In this document: piece after piece, positions 6,934 through 17,600 of the stretch
Numbering within the stretch: position 1 is the first letter of the stretch
How the letters are laid out: every line of letters starts with the position of its first letter
Assembly: GCA_003640645.1 (NCBI GenBank)
Contig: QGHH01000037.1
Span: forward strand, 1 to 47,269
Source: Fredinandcohnia aciditolerans
GTDB taxonomy: Bacteria; Bacillota; Bacilli; Bacillales; Bacillaceae_L
Direction: 5' to 3'
DNA length: 47,269 nucleotides
The notes under the pieces: model-generated
What the model was told of the DNA's origin: nothing
The model's database searches: none
Seen by the model: only the letters and a program-made list of their open reading frames with translations
Program-made: the position numbers and the translations under genes

Positions 6934-8913
6934 GTGGGGATATTTGTTGATGAGATAGCCTTTTTAAAGAAAGCGGTTCTTAAGTTTACAAAAAAAGAAA
7001 CTGAAGAAACAATTCATCGAGCAAAGTTAGCGTGTAAAAATACATTTATTTTTACTCATCCTTGGGATATGGAACGATGTGAGGAGGAAGTTTTTTTTCC
7101 AGAATCTATCGATTGGACATATTGTTTTAATGGGGACGAGGAATGGGCCTTTATGTTAAATCGTCAACGTTATTTGGCAGAAATCGGTATGGCCTATGTA
7201 GTAGAAGAGAATGAAGAATATGTGATTCACTGGAAAAGAATTTTTAATGAATGGATAGAAGCAAATAAAGATAAAACCATTCGCCTATATACATATCGAA
7301 AAATAGATGCCGGAATTCGCGTGACAAATTGGTTAAAGGGTTTTCAATATATCAAGCAATCACCACTTTGGACTGAATCAGATAGCAATCTATTTCTTCA
7401 ACAATTGAAGGAGCATGGTGAGTTTTTATATCGTTCATTTACCGCTTTTGATTTTCAAAGTAATTGGGGATTTTTAGAATTAAATGGGCTTATACAAACT
7501 GCTTTCCTGATGGATGAGGAAACAAAGAAGAAGTGGATTGACGAAGGTCTTCAACGTATTGAGAAAATGATACCCTTACAAATATACAATGATGGTTATC
7601 AAAAAGAACAATCTCCTATGTATCATCATGAAGTCCTTCATTGTCTAGTAGAAATAAGCTTAATTTTACAAAAGAACGACATTAAAGTTCCGAGCTTTAT
7701 CACGGATGCTGTTATTAGAATGTATACCGCAACTTACAAACTCATGAAGCCAAATCGACATCAACCAATGCTTGGAGACAGTGATGATACGGACTTGCGT
7801 GAAATTTTTGCAATAGGAGCAGTATTATTAAACCGTACAGACTTAAGGGCGTTTACCAAAGAACAGTATATATATGACATGCTGTGGTACTTTGGGGAAA
7901 AGGGATTACATAAATTTCAAGCTTTGCAACAGATAGAACCCACATTTGCATCTACAAACCTTAAAGATTCAGGAGTAACCCTTTTTCGAAATGGATGGGG
8001 ACAGGAAGATGAGTACCTTCTTTTTGACCATGGAATAATGGGACAAGTCAATAAAGGCCATGGGCATGATGATACCCTACATATTGAATTGATGGCTGGT
8101 GGAAGGGAATTTTTAATGGACGGTGGTCGTTATACGTATTGTGAGACTGAAGAAAGAAGGTACTTTAAAGAGGCAAACAGGCATAATACGATTACCGTCG
8201 ATGGTCTCTCCGCTTCAGAATATATCAATACCTGGGAATGGAAAAATGCAGCACGGCCAGTAAACCAGTTTTACCGAATCGAAGAAAAATATCAATATGC
8301 CGAGGCTGGACACACAGGATATTGGAGATTGATATCGCCTGTTCATGTTACTAGGAAAATTATTTATCTCCCAACAGAATATTGGTTCGTCCTTGATATT
8401 TTTGAGTCACGCGGGGTCCATAGCTATGAGCAACATTTCCATTTTCCAGAACATACTCCGGTCAAATGGACAGAGTATGGGGAGTTAGCAACCATGTATC
8501 AAAGTGGTGCTAATCTGCGGATCATCCCTTTGAATATTTCTGATAAAGATGATGTGATTATCAAAGATGGTAAGCTATCGAGACATTATAATAAAATTTG
8601 CTCTGCACCCTCTGCATTCGTTCAATATAAAGAAAAAGATTCATTCGCTGCTCCTTTCCTTATGATAGCGACAGCAAAGAAGAAAGAGGTTAAGGTTAGA
8701 AAACGATCTGTTTCACATCTAAATGGAGCCATTAAGAAAGATTCGGAAGCAATAGCCTATGAAATTATAATCAATGGTAATAAAGATATTTTAGTATTTT
8801 CATTGACTGGAGCTGATAGTTTACTAGTTGATGGTTTTCAATTATGCGGAGAAACAGTTATAATCACTGAGCAAAATGACAATGGTTTTGAAGTTTACAA
8901 TGTAAAGTCATAA
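6934..8913 (+). CDS. heparinase II/III-family polysaccharide lyase, probably cytoplasmic
   Basis: The protein has 659 residues. The N-terminal half (about 1-330) is an alpha/alpha-barrel-like region with the family motif FQSNWGFLELNGL. The C-terminal half (about 350-650) is the beta-sandwich Hepar_II_III domain, with the signature GHGHDDTLHIEL near residue 383 and FLMDGGRYTY after it, containing conserved histidine and tyrosine. These enzymes beta-eliminate uronic-acid polysaccharides or oligosaccharides (heparinase, oligoalginate, chondroitin or hyaluronan types). There is no signal peptide, so it probably acts on imported oligosaccharides. GTG 6934 follows GGGGAGAGAAG. It shares a transcript with the HAD phosphatase and is set apart from the main GAG operon by the two-component genes. 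Exact substrate is unknown. Confidence 0.82.
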   Translation: MGIFVDEIAFLKKAVLKFTKKETEETIHRAKLACKNTFIFTHPWDMERCEEEVFFPESIDWTYCFNGDEEWAFMLNRQRYLAEIGMAYVVEENEEYVIHWKRIFNEWIEANKDKTIRLYTYRKIDAGIRVTNWLKGFQYIKQSPLWTESDSNLFLQQLKEHGEFLYRSFTAFDFQSNWGFLELNGLIQTAFLMDEETKKKWIDEGLQRIEKMIPLQIYNDGYQKEQSPMYHHEVLHCLVEISLILQKNDIKVPSFITDAVIRMYTATYKLMKPNRHQPMLGDSDDTDLREIFAIGAVLLNRTDLRAFTKEQYIYDMLWYFGEKGLHKFQALQQIEPTFASTNLKDSGVTLFRNGWGQEDEYLLFDHGIMGQVNKGHGHDDTLHIELMAGGREFLMDGGRYTYCETEERRYFKEANRHNTITVDGLSASEYINTWEWKNAARPVNQFYRIEEKYQYAEAGHTGYWRLISPVHVTRKIIYLPTEYWFVLDIFESRGVHSYEQHFHFPEHTPVKWTEYGELATMYQSGANLRIIPLNISDKDDVIIKDGKLSRHYNKICSAPSAFVQYKEKDSFAAPFLMIATAKKKEVKVRKRSVSHLNGAIKKDSEAIAYEIIINGNKDILVFSLTGADSLLVDGFQLCGETVIITEQNDNGFEVYNVKS

Positions 8914-8921
8914 TGGAAAAA

Positions 8922-8945
8922 GGGTGGCTTCTATCGAAGCCACCC
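8922..8945. terminator. bidirectional terminator between the lyase and the response regulator
   Basis: A perfect 10-bp stem (GGGTGGCTTC with GAAGCCACCC) has a 4-nt loop. On the minus strand it is followed by TTTTTCC, so it ends the convergent two-component transcript. The plus side has only a weak T stretch. Confidence 0.85.
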
Positions 8946-8956
8946 AATAAATGTTT

Positions 8957-9640
8957 TTATGACATATTATTGATAATATCAATAACTTCATGTTCTCCTA
9001 ATAATTTTACTACTTCTCTCGTATTCCGCTTATCAAACTTTTTTAATATACTATTCACTTGCTTTTTGATCGTATCGATTTCGACACAGCGCACTTTAGC
9101 TATCTCTTTCCTAGTATAGTTATTACAAAGTAATTTTATGACGATTAATTCAGAAGGAGTAAGGGTTGAGATTATTTTAAAAATAGAAGAAAAATTAGCC
9201 TCTAGTTGTTTAATTCTAGCAAATTCTTCACGGATTTTGCTTGCAATTACCGGTCTTATTGGAGATGTATTTGTAATAGCACAGTTAATCGCTTCGATAA
9301 TTTCCTCTTTCTCCGCATTCTTTAGAACATAGTCAACTATTCCAGTTTGAAATGCAGCAAACACGAGGTTATTATCTTGATGTACAGTTAGAATAATAAT
9401 TTTTGTATCCGGTAATTTACTACTTATTTCTGAGGAAGCGTTTATACCTGCCATATAATCTTCCATCTCAATATCCATTAAAATGATATCAGGTTTTTTT
9501 TCTAAAGACATGCTGACCGCTTCTTGACCACTTCCAACAGAACCCATTAATTCAAAGTTGTTTTCAGAAGAAATAATACGCTCCAAACGTCTGCGATGTG
9601 CTTCAATATCATCTGCTATAAGAATATGTATTTTTTCCAT
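8957..9640 (-). CDS. response regulator, REC plus LuxR-type HTH (system 1)
   Basis: This 227-residue protein has a receiver domain (about 1-125): acidic pair D10-D11, phospho-acceptor D56 in ILMDIEM, and threonine and lysine switch residues in ILTVH and YVLKN. A C-terminal helix-turn-helix of NarL/LuxR type (about 160-215) has LTPSELIVIKLL and RKEIAKVRCVEIDTIKKQV. It follows the sensor kinase with a 29-bp gap and has an AAGGAGG ribosome site. It should bind DNA when phosphorylated. Its position divergent from the sugar-ABC operon suggests that it activates that operon. A paralogue is encoded at 34.3 kb. Confidence 0.9.
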   Translation of the reverse strand: MEKIHILIADDIEAHRRRLERIISSENNFELMGSVGSGQEAVSMSLEKKPDIILMDIEMEDYMAGINASSEISSKLPDTKIIILTVHQDNNLVFAAFQTGIVDYVLKNAEKEEIIEAINCAITNTSPIRPVIASKIREEFARIKQLEANFSSIFKIISTLTPSELIVIKLLCNNYTRKEIAKVRCVEIDTIKKQVNSILKKFDKRNTREVVKLLGEHEVIDIINNMS

Positions 9641-9669
9641 AGCTACCTCCTTCGAATGAAGTTGTTTTA

Positions 9670-11169
9670 TTAAAGAAAAAGCGGCAAATAGATACTAAAT
9701 TGTGTGCCTTTATTTCGAGCACTATCGATTTCTATTTTTCCTTCATGACCGGTTACAATTTTATGACAATAAGAAAGACCGATTCCCCAATTTGTTGAGG
9801 ACGACTTTGTTGAATAAAAAGGAGTGAAAATCTCATTAAAATCATCGGTTTGTAGACCAGTGCCATTATCTTTTATTTTTATCACTCCCCAATCTCCAAT
9901 TTCCTTAACTTCAACTTCAATAATACCTGTTTCCGAAGATACAACCTCCAGTGCATTTTTAATAATATTGTAGATTGATTCCTGTAAATGCTTCGGATCT
10001 CCCTGCACAATTATTGAGTCTTTAACAGCGTGGTATTTCAAAGAAATATTTGTGTTTTTTAAATTAACCCTTTTAAGAGCGGTTTTTACAGGAACGTTCA
10101 AATCAATAGGTTCAAAATTCAAGGTGATTTGATTTAGTTTATTTCCAGCATCTTCTACTCTATTAAATGCCTGCTGACAAGAATCATAGATAAGGTCCAA
10201 ACTATACAGAGATTCTTCATCATCGCCTACACGCTCTCTCAAAAACTCTGCTTCCGACCGAATAGCAACTAAATGATTTTTAATGGAATGAGTAAAAGCA
10301 CGAACACCTAAGGAAGCTGTATCAATTTTTCTATCAGTTATAAGAATCAAATTTCTATAATAATTTTCGATTGAATTATACTTATATACGGTGTAGGCCA
10401 TGAATACTAGAGTTAGAACAGCAATTAATGGTAAAATCCGTAATTCTAACAAAAATTTATGAATGTCTGGATGCAAATAATTAGGATAATGAGTGCTAAA
10501 TGTAGTTCTTACCAACATATCTGGTGCCCAAGAAAACATAGATAAAAAAACACTTGCTAGTAGAATTAAACTAATCAAATTGAATAATGTATATCTTTTG
10601 ATAAATCGAACGTGTGAATGCAAGAAATAGTTTCTTATGAATAGGAAGATTCCAATCACAATATATCCGATATTTGAAAAGAGAAAAATGCGGTCACCAT
10701 AATATATGTACGATTTGTAAAGTCCCTGTAAGTTATAATCAATTGCAGTGTCTTGTATGGAAAGGTTTAGCCTTGGATCATAAAAGAAATACTGCACCAC
10801 TGCAATCAAAGTTAACAAAATGTAGATTGGTATCATTTTTCGATTGCCTTTTCTACTAGTCGTGTAGGAGATAGCAAAAAATAGAAAACAAAAATAAAAA
10901 AGGATTGTTCCGAAGTTCAAAATACGCAAAATAAAATCTGGATTAAAATTATGCAATACAAGAGAGTTCCAAGAACCTGGTGTAAAATTAAAAAATTTAT
11001 TAACAAATTCATAGGAAATATTGAACTTACTTAGGTAAAGCACCAATCCAATAAAAGAAAGGGTATAGCCAACAGTTAATCCAAAAAGAAATATCGTAGA
11101 GTAACTTTTAATATTTCGATAGATTAACATAATTGAAATTGATAATAACAAAATTGCAATAAAGAACAA
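9670..11169 (-). CDS. sensor histidine kinase with multi-span membrane sensor (system 1)
   Basis: The product has about 499 residues. The N-terminal half has about eight hydrophobic helices and no large extracellular domain. After it come the histidine box HSIKNHLVAIRSE, the N box NIIKNALEVV, and glycine-rich ATP motifs DNGTGL and NWGIGLSY. It autophosphorylates and passes phosphate to the regulator encoded just downstream. The frame is open to ATG 11190, but TTG 11169 is preferred: AGGAGG lies 7 bases before it, and the N-terminus then aligns with the second kinase at 32.8 kb. The signal is probably a GAG breakdown product or a membrane cue; this is inference from position. Confidence 0.88.
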   Translation of the reverse strand: MFFIAILLLSISIMLIYRNIKSYSTIFLFGLTVGYTLSFIGLVLYLSKFNISYEFVNKFFNFTPGSWNSLVLHNFNPDFILRILNFGTILFYFCFLFFAISYTTSRKGNRKMIPIYILLTLIAVVQYFFYDPRLNLSIQDTAIDYNLQGLYKSYIYYGDRIFLFSNIGYIVIGIFLFIRNYFLHSHVRFIKRYTLFNLISLILLASVFLSMFSWAPDMLVRTTFSTHYPNYLHPDIHKFLLELRILPLIAVLTLVFMAYTVYKYNSIENYYRNLILITDRKIDTASLGVRAFTHSIKNHLVAIRSEAEFLRERVGDDEESLYSLDLIYDSCQQAFNRVEDAGNKLNQITLNFEPIDLNVPVKTALKRVNLKNTNISLKYHAVKDSIIVQGDPKHLQESIYNIIKNALEVVSSETGIIEVEVKEIGDWGVIKIKDNGTGLQTDDFNEIFTPFYSTKSSSTNWGIGLSYCHKIVTGHEGKIEIDSARNKGTQFSIYLPLFL

Positions 11170-11235
11170 TTTCAACCCTCCTATAGTCATTATTTTACTT
11201 AAAAGTATTGCAGAAGGGGAATGAAACTTTCACCT

Positions 11236-11282
11236 TTTACAAAAAAGTTTGAAAAGTTACAATAAAGTAAGCCTTTACAAAG
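11236..11282 (+). promoter_or_regulatory. candidate promoter and regulator-binding region of the GAG operon
   Basis: TTTACA (11236-11241) and TACAAT (11258-11263) with a 16-bp spacer could be the promoter of the sugar-ABC operon. Two direct repeats, CCTTTTACAAA (11233-11243) and CCTTTACAAAG (11272-11282), flank it and could be regulator sites. This is a reading by eye with no experimental support. Confidence 0.35.
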
Positions 11283-11324
11283 TAATTATACAAAAAAATC
11301 TAAGTTAAAAAAGGGGGAAATATT

Positions 11325-12626
11325 TTGAAAAAGCTTTTCAGTTTTCTAATCTTCTTATCTCTTATCTTAGTTCTAGCAGCATGTGGTGGAAATTCAACAT
11401 CAGGTGATGGGGATACTTCTAGTGATTCCTCTAGTAAGAAAGATTCGGGTGAGACTTCTCTAAAAGTAGCTGTATTCCCTGCGGATTTACCATCATTTGA
11501 AAGCGTATACGAAAAGTTTAAAGAAGAAAATCCAGATATCAACGTCGAGTTTGAAACGTTCCCACAAGAACAGTACTACGAAAAAATTAGAATGCAACTT
11601 TCCAGTGGTATAGGTTATGACGTATTTGCTGGTCAAATCGACACGATGATGGATACTGGGATTATAGAGCCACTTGATTCTTATATTGAAGAAAGTGATT
11701 TAGATGTTGCAGGTTTTGCATCTATGTATGATGCAATGAAGTATGAAGAGGGAGTTTTAGGTCTTCCTTATCGTAAATCAAATAATATGATGTTCTACAA
11801 CAAAGATTTATTTGATGAAGCAGGAGTTGAATACCCAAGTGAGGATATGACGTGGGCAGAATTCCGTGAGGTAGCTAAAAAAATGACGAGCGGAAGTGGT
11901 GCGGACAAAACGTACGGGGCATTTATTCAACCTTGGCCACAACTATGGTATATGCAAGGGGTGCAAACTGGAGCTTCTATCATTGATAAAGATCTAAGTA
12001 TTTTTGCAGATTCTTTACAATATCGTATAGATTTGGAAAAAGACGGTTCAATCATGAGTTGGTCCGAGCAAGTTTCTACTGGAGCTCATTACAATGCTGC
12101 GTTCCAAAAAGGAAATGTAGCAATGAACATTATTGGTGACTGGCACGTTGCTCAGCTTCGACAAGCTGAAGAGGAAGGGAAAATTTCCTTTGACTGGGAC
12201 GTTGTTCCTGTGCCACATCCTGAAGGTATAGAAGCAAATACAACACTTGCTTTACCGGTTTCATTAATGCTGAATTCAAAGTCCGAAAATAAAGATGCTG
12301 CCTTCAAATTTCTAAGTTATATGACTGGAAAACAAGGTGCTGAAATATTTGCTGGTGATGGATACCTGACTGGTTATGTTGATGAAGATATTAAATCTAT
12401 CTATCTTGGAGATGGTGAATTAAAGCCAAAAAATGGACACTTTTTCTTAGAAACAGTTGAATATCCAGAGTATCCAATGTTACCTGGTGTGAAAAACATT
12501 GTCGTACAGCAAATTTATAAACAAGAAGGAGAACTTGCGCTAATTGGAGAACAAACCGTCGAGGAAACTATCAATAATATTGCTAAACGTGTACAAGATG
12601 AATGGGCAAGTAAGTATGCAGAATAG
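11325..12626 (+). CDS. sugar ABC transporter substrate-binding lipoprotein (family 1)
   Basis: This 433-residue protein has a lipoprotein signal peptide with lipobox LAAC (cysteine near residue 20), then a low-complexity Ser/Gly/Asp linker and a type-1 solute-binding fold. PYRKSNNMMFYNKDLFDEAG and GNVAMNIIGDWH are typical of UgpB/MalE-like oligosaccharide binders. It is anchored outside the membrane and hands substrate to the two permeases downstream. TTG 11325 follows AAGGGGGAAA. Context (PL8 lyase, glucuronyl hydrolase) suggests unsaturated GAG disaccharides or short oligosaccharides as ligand. No ATPase gene lies in this operon, so it probably uses a shared MsmX-type ATPase encoded elsewhere. 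Confidence 0.9.
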   Translation: MKKLFSFLIFLSLILVLAACGGNSTSGDGDTSSDSSSKKDSGETSLKVAVFPADLPSFESVYEKFKEENPDINVEFETFPQEQYYEKIRMQLSSGIGYDVFAGQIDTMMDTGIIEPLDSYIEESDLDVAGFASMYDAMKYEEGVLGLPYRKSNNMMFYNKDLFDEAGVEYPSEDMTWAEFREVAKKMTSGSGADKTYGAFIQPWPQLWYMQGVQTGASIIDKDLSIFADSLQYRIDLEKDGSIMSWSEQVSTGAHYNAAFQKGNVAMNIIGDWHVAQLRQAEEEGKISFDWDVVPVPHPEGIEANTTLALPVSLMLNSKSENKDAAFKFLSYMTGKQGAEIFAGDGYLTGYVDEDIKSIYLGDGELKPKNGHFFLETVEYPEYPMLPGVKNIVVQQIYKQEGELALIGEQTVEETINNIAKRVQDEWASKYAE

Positions 12627-12658
12627 GTAATATTAGTTGACATCAAACCATGGTAGGG

Positions 12659-12693
12659 ATGAGCACTGTATTGAGCCACAATACGGTGCTCAT
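12659..12693 (+). other. intercistronic stem-loop
   Basis: A 15-bp stem (ATGAGCACTGTATTG with CAATACGGTGCTCAT, one T-G pair) has a 5-nt loop and lies between the binding-protein and first permease genes. There is no T-run, so it is more likely an mRNA-stabilising or processing element that lets the binding protein be made in excess. Confidence 0.7.
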
Positions 12694-12719
12694 TCATATC
12701 ATAGAAGGGAAGAAAAACA

Positions 12720-13619
12720 ATGAGTAAAAAAAGCAAATATCAAACGTCATTTAAGAAGAGAAATCGCCTCATTGGTTATTCGTTTCTTCTACCAAACATT
12801 CTAGGTTTTCTAGCTTTTATTTTCCTACCTGTGATCGCGTCATTCTTTATGAGTTTTACTTCATGGAATGGGTTTGGAAAAATTGAATTTATTGGGATAG
12901 AAAATTACTTAAGATTGTTTGAGGACACGGATTTTAAGATTTCATTGGTTAATACTATCTTGTTTACTCTCATATCAGTACCAGTAACGTTATTTTTATC
13001 ACTTTTAATTGCAGTAGCTCTTAATAAAGGAATGCGACTAGTAAAAGTGTTCCGTACAGCGGTATTTTTACCGTATGTAACTTCAACCATCGCTGTTGCT
13101 GCTGTTTGGCAATTAATCTTCAATCCAACAGCTGGACCTGTTAATGGGTTCTTATCAAATCTTGGGTTTGATAATCTACCAGGATGGTTTTCTTCTCCAG
13201 ACTGGGCTCTTTTTTCTGTATCCATTGTGTACATATGGCATTCTGTTGGATACTACATGATTATATTTTTAGCAGGCTTACAAGGTATCCCAGAAGATGT
13301 ATATGAAGCAGCAGATATTGATGGTGCGAGCTCCATTTCAAAATTCTTTAAAATAACAATGCCGATGCTATCACCTATAATGTTCTTTACTTCTATTATT
13401 GCGATTATTAATTCCTTCAAAGTTTTTGACTTTGTATACGCGTTAACTGGCGGAGGACCAGGTCGTTCTACTCAGGTGCTTGTGTACGATATATATACCA
13501 CAGCATTTAAGGAGTATGAATATGGATATGCTTCTGCAATGGCCTATATCCTATTTTTACTAATCCTAATTTTTACGGCTTTAAATTATTTAGGTCAAAG
13601 AAGGTCCCTCAATTCATAA
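12720..13619 (+). CDS. sugar ABC transporter permease, MalF/UgpA type
   Basis: This 299-residue membrane protein has six predicted helices. The cytoplasmic EAA loop, which contacts the ATPase, reads EAADIDGASSISKFFKITMPML near residues 190-212. Length fits UgpA/MsmF-type permeases. The ATG follows GAAGGGAAG. It forms a heterodimer with the next gene's product and works with the lipoprotein upstream. The family is certain; GAG-oligosaccharide transport is inferred from neighbours. Confidence 0.92.
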   Translation: MSKKSKYQTSFKKRNRLIGYSFLLPNILGFLAFIFLPVIASFFMSFTSWNGFGKIEFIGIENYLRLFEDTDFKISLVNTILFTLISVPVTLFLSLLIAVALNKGMRLVKVFRTAVFLPYVTSTIAVAAVWQLIFNPTAGPVNGFLSNLGFDNLPGWFSSPDWALFSVSIVYIWHSVGYYMIIFLAGLQGIPEDVYEAADIDGASSISKFFKITMPMLSPIMFFTSIIAIINSFKVFDFVYALTGGGPGRSTQVLVYDIYTTAFKEYEYGYASAMAYILFLLILIFTALNYLGQRRSLNS

Positions 13620-13668
13620 GAGAGATGAAACCGTGCCATATATTAGACAAAGAGGGGAGAATCGATTC

Positions 13669-14550
13669 GTGGAATTAGTGACGAATTCAAAAAAGGTGGA
13701 ATCGAAGAGAAATCAAAGAAAACCACTACCGAAGATAAAATTTAGTACATTTCTAAAATATTTATTTGTTATTAGCTTGTCACTATTAATGGTTATTCCT
13801 TTTATTTGGATGCTTTCTTCATCATTCAAAGCAGAGTCCGAAATATTTGGAATCCCAATTCAGTGGATTCCAGAAACGTTTTACTGGAGTAATTATGTGG
13901 AAGTGTGGACGAGGGTTCCATTTCATCTTTACTATTTGAATACATTGAAAATAACAGTTATCACTGTAATTTTGAATGTGTTAACAAGTTCGATGGCGGG
14001 TTACGCATTTGCAAAAGTGAGATTCCCAGAACGAGAGAAATTATTTTTCCTATATATTGCGACCATGATGATCCCTTATCAAGTAATGATGATTCCGCAA
14101 TTCATGCTGATGAGTGAATTAGGACTTGTTAATAACCATCTATCGCTTATCTTACTAGGAGCTTTTAATCCATTTGGAGTATTCTTGTTCCGTCAATTTT
14201 TCTTATCAATCCCAGATGAATTACTAGAGGCCGCAAGAATTGACGGATTAAATGAATTTGGAATTTACTTGAAGATTATTTTGCCACTTTCAAAACCGGC
14301 AATAGCATCACTGGTTATTTTTTCTTTTATGCATACATGGAATGACTTCCTTGGACCTTTAATTTATCTTACATCAGATCATTTATACACAATCCAATTA
14401 GGGATCCAGCACTTTATTACTGAGTATAACACTGAATATTCCTTATTGATGGGAGCTGCAGTATCTGCGATTATCCCTACAATTATCGTCTTTTTCTTAG
14501 CACAAGACCATTTCGTTAAAGGAATCGCATCGTCAGGGATTAAAGGTTAA
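13669..14550 (+). CDS. sugar ABC transporter permease, MalG/UgpE type
   Basis: The product is about 293 residues with six helices and an EAA loop (EAARIDGLNEFGIYLKIILPL). The frame is open from GTG 13633, but GTG 13669 is chosen because AGAGGGGAG lies 9 bases before it and the upstream residues look unlike a permease N-terminus. It is the second half of the importer pore. It lies 49 bp after the first permease and 107 bp before the PL8 gene; a weak inverted repeat (CAGTGG with CCACTG) occurs in the latter gap. Confidence 0.92.
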   Translation: MELVTNSKKVESKRNQRKPLPKIKFSTFLKYLFVISLSLLMVIPFIWMLSSSFKAESEIFGIPIQWIPETFYWSNYVEVWTRVPFHLYYLNTLKITVITVILNVLTSSMAGYAFAKVRFPEREKLFFLYIATMMIPYQVMMIPQFMLMSELGLVNNHLSLILLGAFNPFGVFLFRQFFLSIPDELLEAARIDGLNEFGIYLKIILPLSKPAIASLVIFSFMHTWNDFLGPLIYLTSDHLYTIQLGIQHFITEYNTEYSLLMGAAVSAIIPTIIVFFLAQDHFVKGIASSGIKG

Positions 14551-14657
14551 TAAAAATGAATCAGTGGTGGATCGAGTCGTGTCCCCACTGTTTCCTATTC
14601 ACCAAAGAAATGACAGGAGTGGTAGCAAAGAAACCAATGTAGGAGTGGAGAAAATAA

Positions 14658-17600
14658 GTGAATTTAATGAGAAGAATAGGAATACTAACTATTATTTTCC
14701 TCTTAGTATTAACTAGTCTTACAGGAAATCAACTTTTTGCCAATGCCAATAATGCAAATATATTAAACCCTGGGTTTGAAGACGTGGTAGAAGCTGGTGG
14801 GGGTTGGGATGACTTGGGAGCAGCCGACTGGAATGTATGGGTACCTACTGGGGATCCTATTGTTTCAATCTCAGAAGAAGCAAGCATGGAAGGAAACTAT
14901 GGACTACTGATTAAAGCTGAAGAAACTGCACGAACTTCTGTGAATCAGGATATCTCTGTTACAGGAGGGGACCATTACCGAGTAAGCAGTTGGGTGAAGA
15001 CCGATAACATAGTTAGTGGTCAGGGTGCGAGGATGCGAATAACCACCTTTCAAGGGAGTCAGCAATTGGAGTTGATTTATTCAGATCGATTCACAGGAAC
15101 CCATGACTGGACTAAAATCGAAAAGGATATACATCTGGAAGAGAACGTTGATCATATTCGAGTACAGCTTTTCTTTGAAACAGGAACAGGAACTGCGATG
15201 TTCGACAATGTAGCGGTGGAGCATATCAGCCCAGCACAAGAGATTTCAATAGATGAAGAAGAAATTACATTAGTAGAACAGGAAAGTATGGAACTAAATT
15301 TAATTGTAGAGCCTTCTAATACTAGCTCGACAATTTCATGGATGTCTATGGATGAAGAGGTTGTTACTGTAGAAAATGGTAAAGCGCAAGCGGTTGGCGT
15401 AGGGGAAACTACGATTATCGCTTATGCAGATAATGGTTTATACGATACTGCTACAGTGAAAGTAATCCGTAATGAAGAATTAACAAGGCCAGCGTTAGAA
15501 GAAATAGGTTTAGAATCTACTGAACTATCATTAACAACTGGGCAAGTTAGAGTATTGGAAGTAGCTCATGAGCCACAAGATGCGGTTACCGACACTCTTA
15601 TTTGGTCATCCTCCAATCAAGAAGTCGTAAAAGTTAAAGATGGAGTAGTGGAAGCTATCGGTGCCGGTACAGCCATTGTTAAGGTGAAGACTGATGATGC
15701 TGCTTTAGAAAGTGAAATGACCATTACAGTTACCGAGGCAGTAACGGATGAATATGACGAGCTCAGGAAAAGGTGGGAAAGTTCCCTAACTGCACTAGAA
15801 TATTATGATCCAGCCAATGAACGTATGAAAGAAGTTATTCAAAATCAAACCAAAAGAGCGGAACAATTATGGAATAACATGAACAAAAATGAGGAAAGAT
15901 CTTTTTTATGGATTGAGTATTCTGCTTTTGAAAATTCCTCTGATATTCGGGATAGTTATCGTAATTTAACAACAATGGCGAAAGCATATGCAAGTGAACA
16001 TTCAACATTATATCAGAATCCAGCACTATTTAAGGATATTGCTTCCGGTTTAGAATGGCTCTATGAAAATCACTATAACGATAGTATTAATCAATGGAGC
16101 AACTGGTGGCATTGGGAAATTGGAGTTCCAAAGGAATTAAATGATTTGATGGTACTCCTATACGATTCATTAGAATTAGAAACAGTTCAACGTTACTTAG
16201 CTGTAGTCGATCATTTTCAACCTGATCCGACCAAATCTGGAGCTACAACACCTAATAATTACAGGGAAGCGGTTGGTGCAAACCGTATTGATGTAAGTAA
16301 AGTCGTTGCTGTACGTGGCGTTATTGTAAAGGATAGTCAGAAAATTTCTGCTGCAAGGGATGCATTAAGTCAGACTTTCATAAACGTTACTCACGGAGAT
16401 GGTTTCTATGAAGATGGTTCATTTATTCAGCACGAGGATGTTGCATATACTGGCTCTTACGGTAATGTCCTCTTAGAAGGGCTAACTGATATGTTAGAGC
16501 TATTAAGTGATTCCACTTGGAAAGTTACTGACACTAATGTAGAGAATGTGTACGAATGGGTGGATAAATCCTATGAACCCTTAATGTATAAAGGGGCATT
16601 AATGGATATGGTAAGAGGAAGAGCAATTTCCAGGTCCTTCTTACAAGACCATCAAGCTGGACAAACGATCATTAAGACTGTTATACGGATGGCAGAATTT
16701 GCTCCAGAATCGTATGCGGAAAAATATAAAGCAATGGCAAAGTTCTGGATCGAAGAGAATACATACTTCGATTACTTTAAAAATACTAGCAACTTCAAGG
16801 ACTATAAACTTGCAAAGGATTTAATGGATGATTCTTCTGTCGTTTCTAGAGGGGAACTAGATCTTCATGTAACCTATGCCAATATGGATCGGGTCATTCA
16901 TAGAAAGCCAGGTTATGCATTCGGAATTAGTATGTATTCCAATCGTGTGCAAAACTATGAAGATATGAATAACGAGAATAGAAAAGGTTGGTATACAGGA
17001 GAAGGAATGACGTATTTGTATAATGGCGACTTAGGCCAATACAGTGGTGATTTTTGGCCAACGGTCGACCCATACCGTATGCCTGGAACCACGATAGACA
17101 CCATGCACAGAGCAGACGGCAGTGGAGAACATAATTCCACTCAATCATGGGTGGGAGGTTCTACATTAAACACGTATGGAACAGCTGGTATGTCTTACGA
17201 TGCGTGGAACAGTTCATTAGTCGCGAAAAAGTCTTGGTTTATGTTTGATGATGAAATTGTTGCACTTGGCGCAGGAATTTCAAGTGGTGAAACGAGAAAC
17301 ATTGAAACGATTATAGAGAATCGAAAAATTCGGGATGATGGTTCCAATAAGTTAAGTGTTAATGGAGAAATTCAGAATGGAGAAGAAACAACGGTTACTG
17401 CGGAATGGGCATTCCTTGAAGGGAATGTAAAAGGGGCAGATATCGGTTATTACTTCCCTAATAAAGAACAAATTACCGTGAAGAAGGAAGTAAGAACTGG
17501 AGCATGGTATGACATTAATTATACAGAACCAACAGATACAGTAAGCAGGTCCTATGCAACTATGTGGATAGATCATGGTTTAGCACCAAAGCAAGATAAG

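Noticed and set aside
6934-8913. heparin-specific lyase
   Set aside because: The heparinase II/III fold covers lyases acting on alginate, chondroitin, hyaluronan and heparan, so the family name does not give the substrate.
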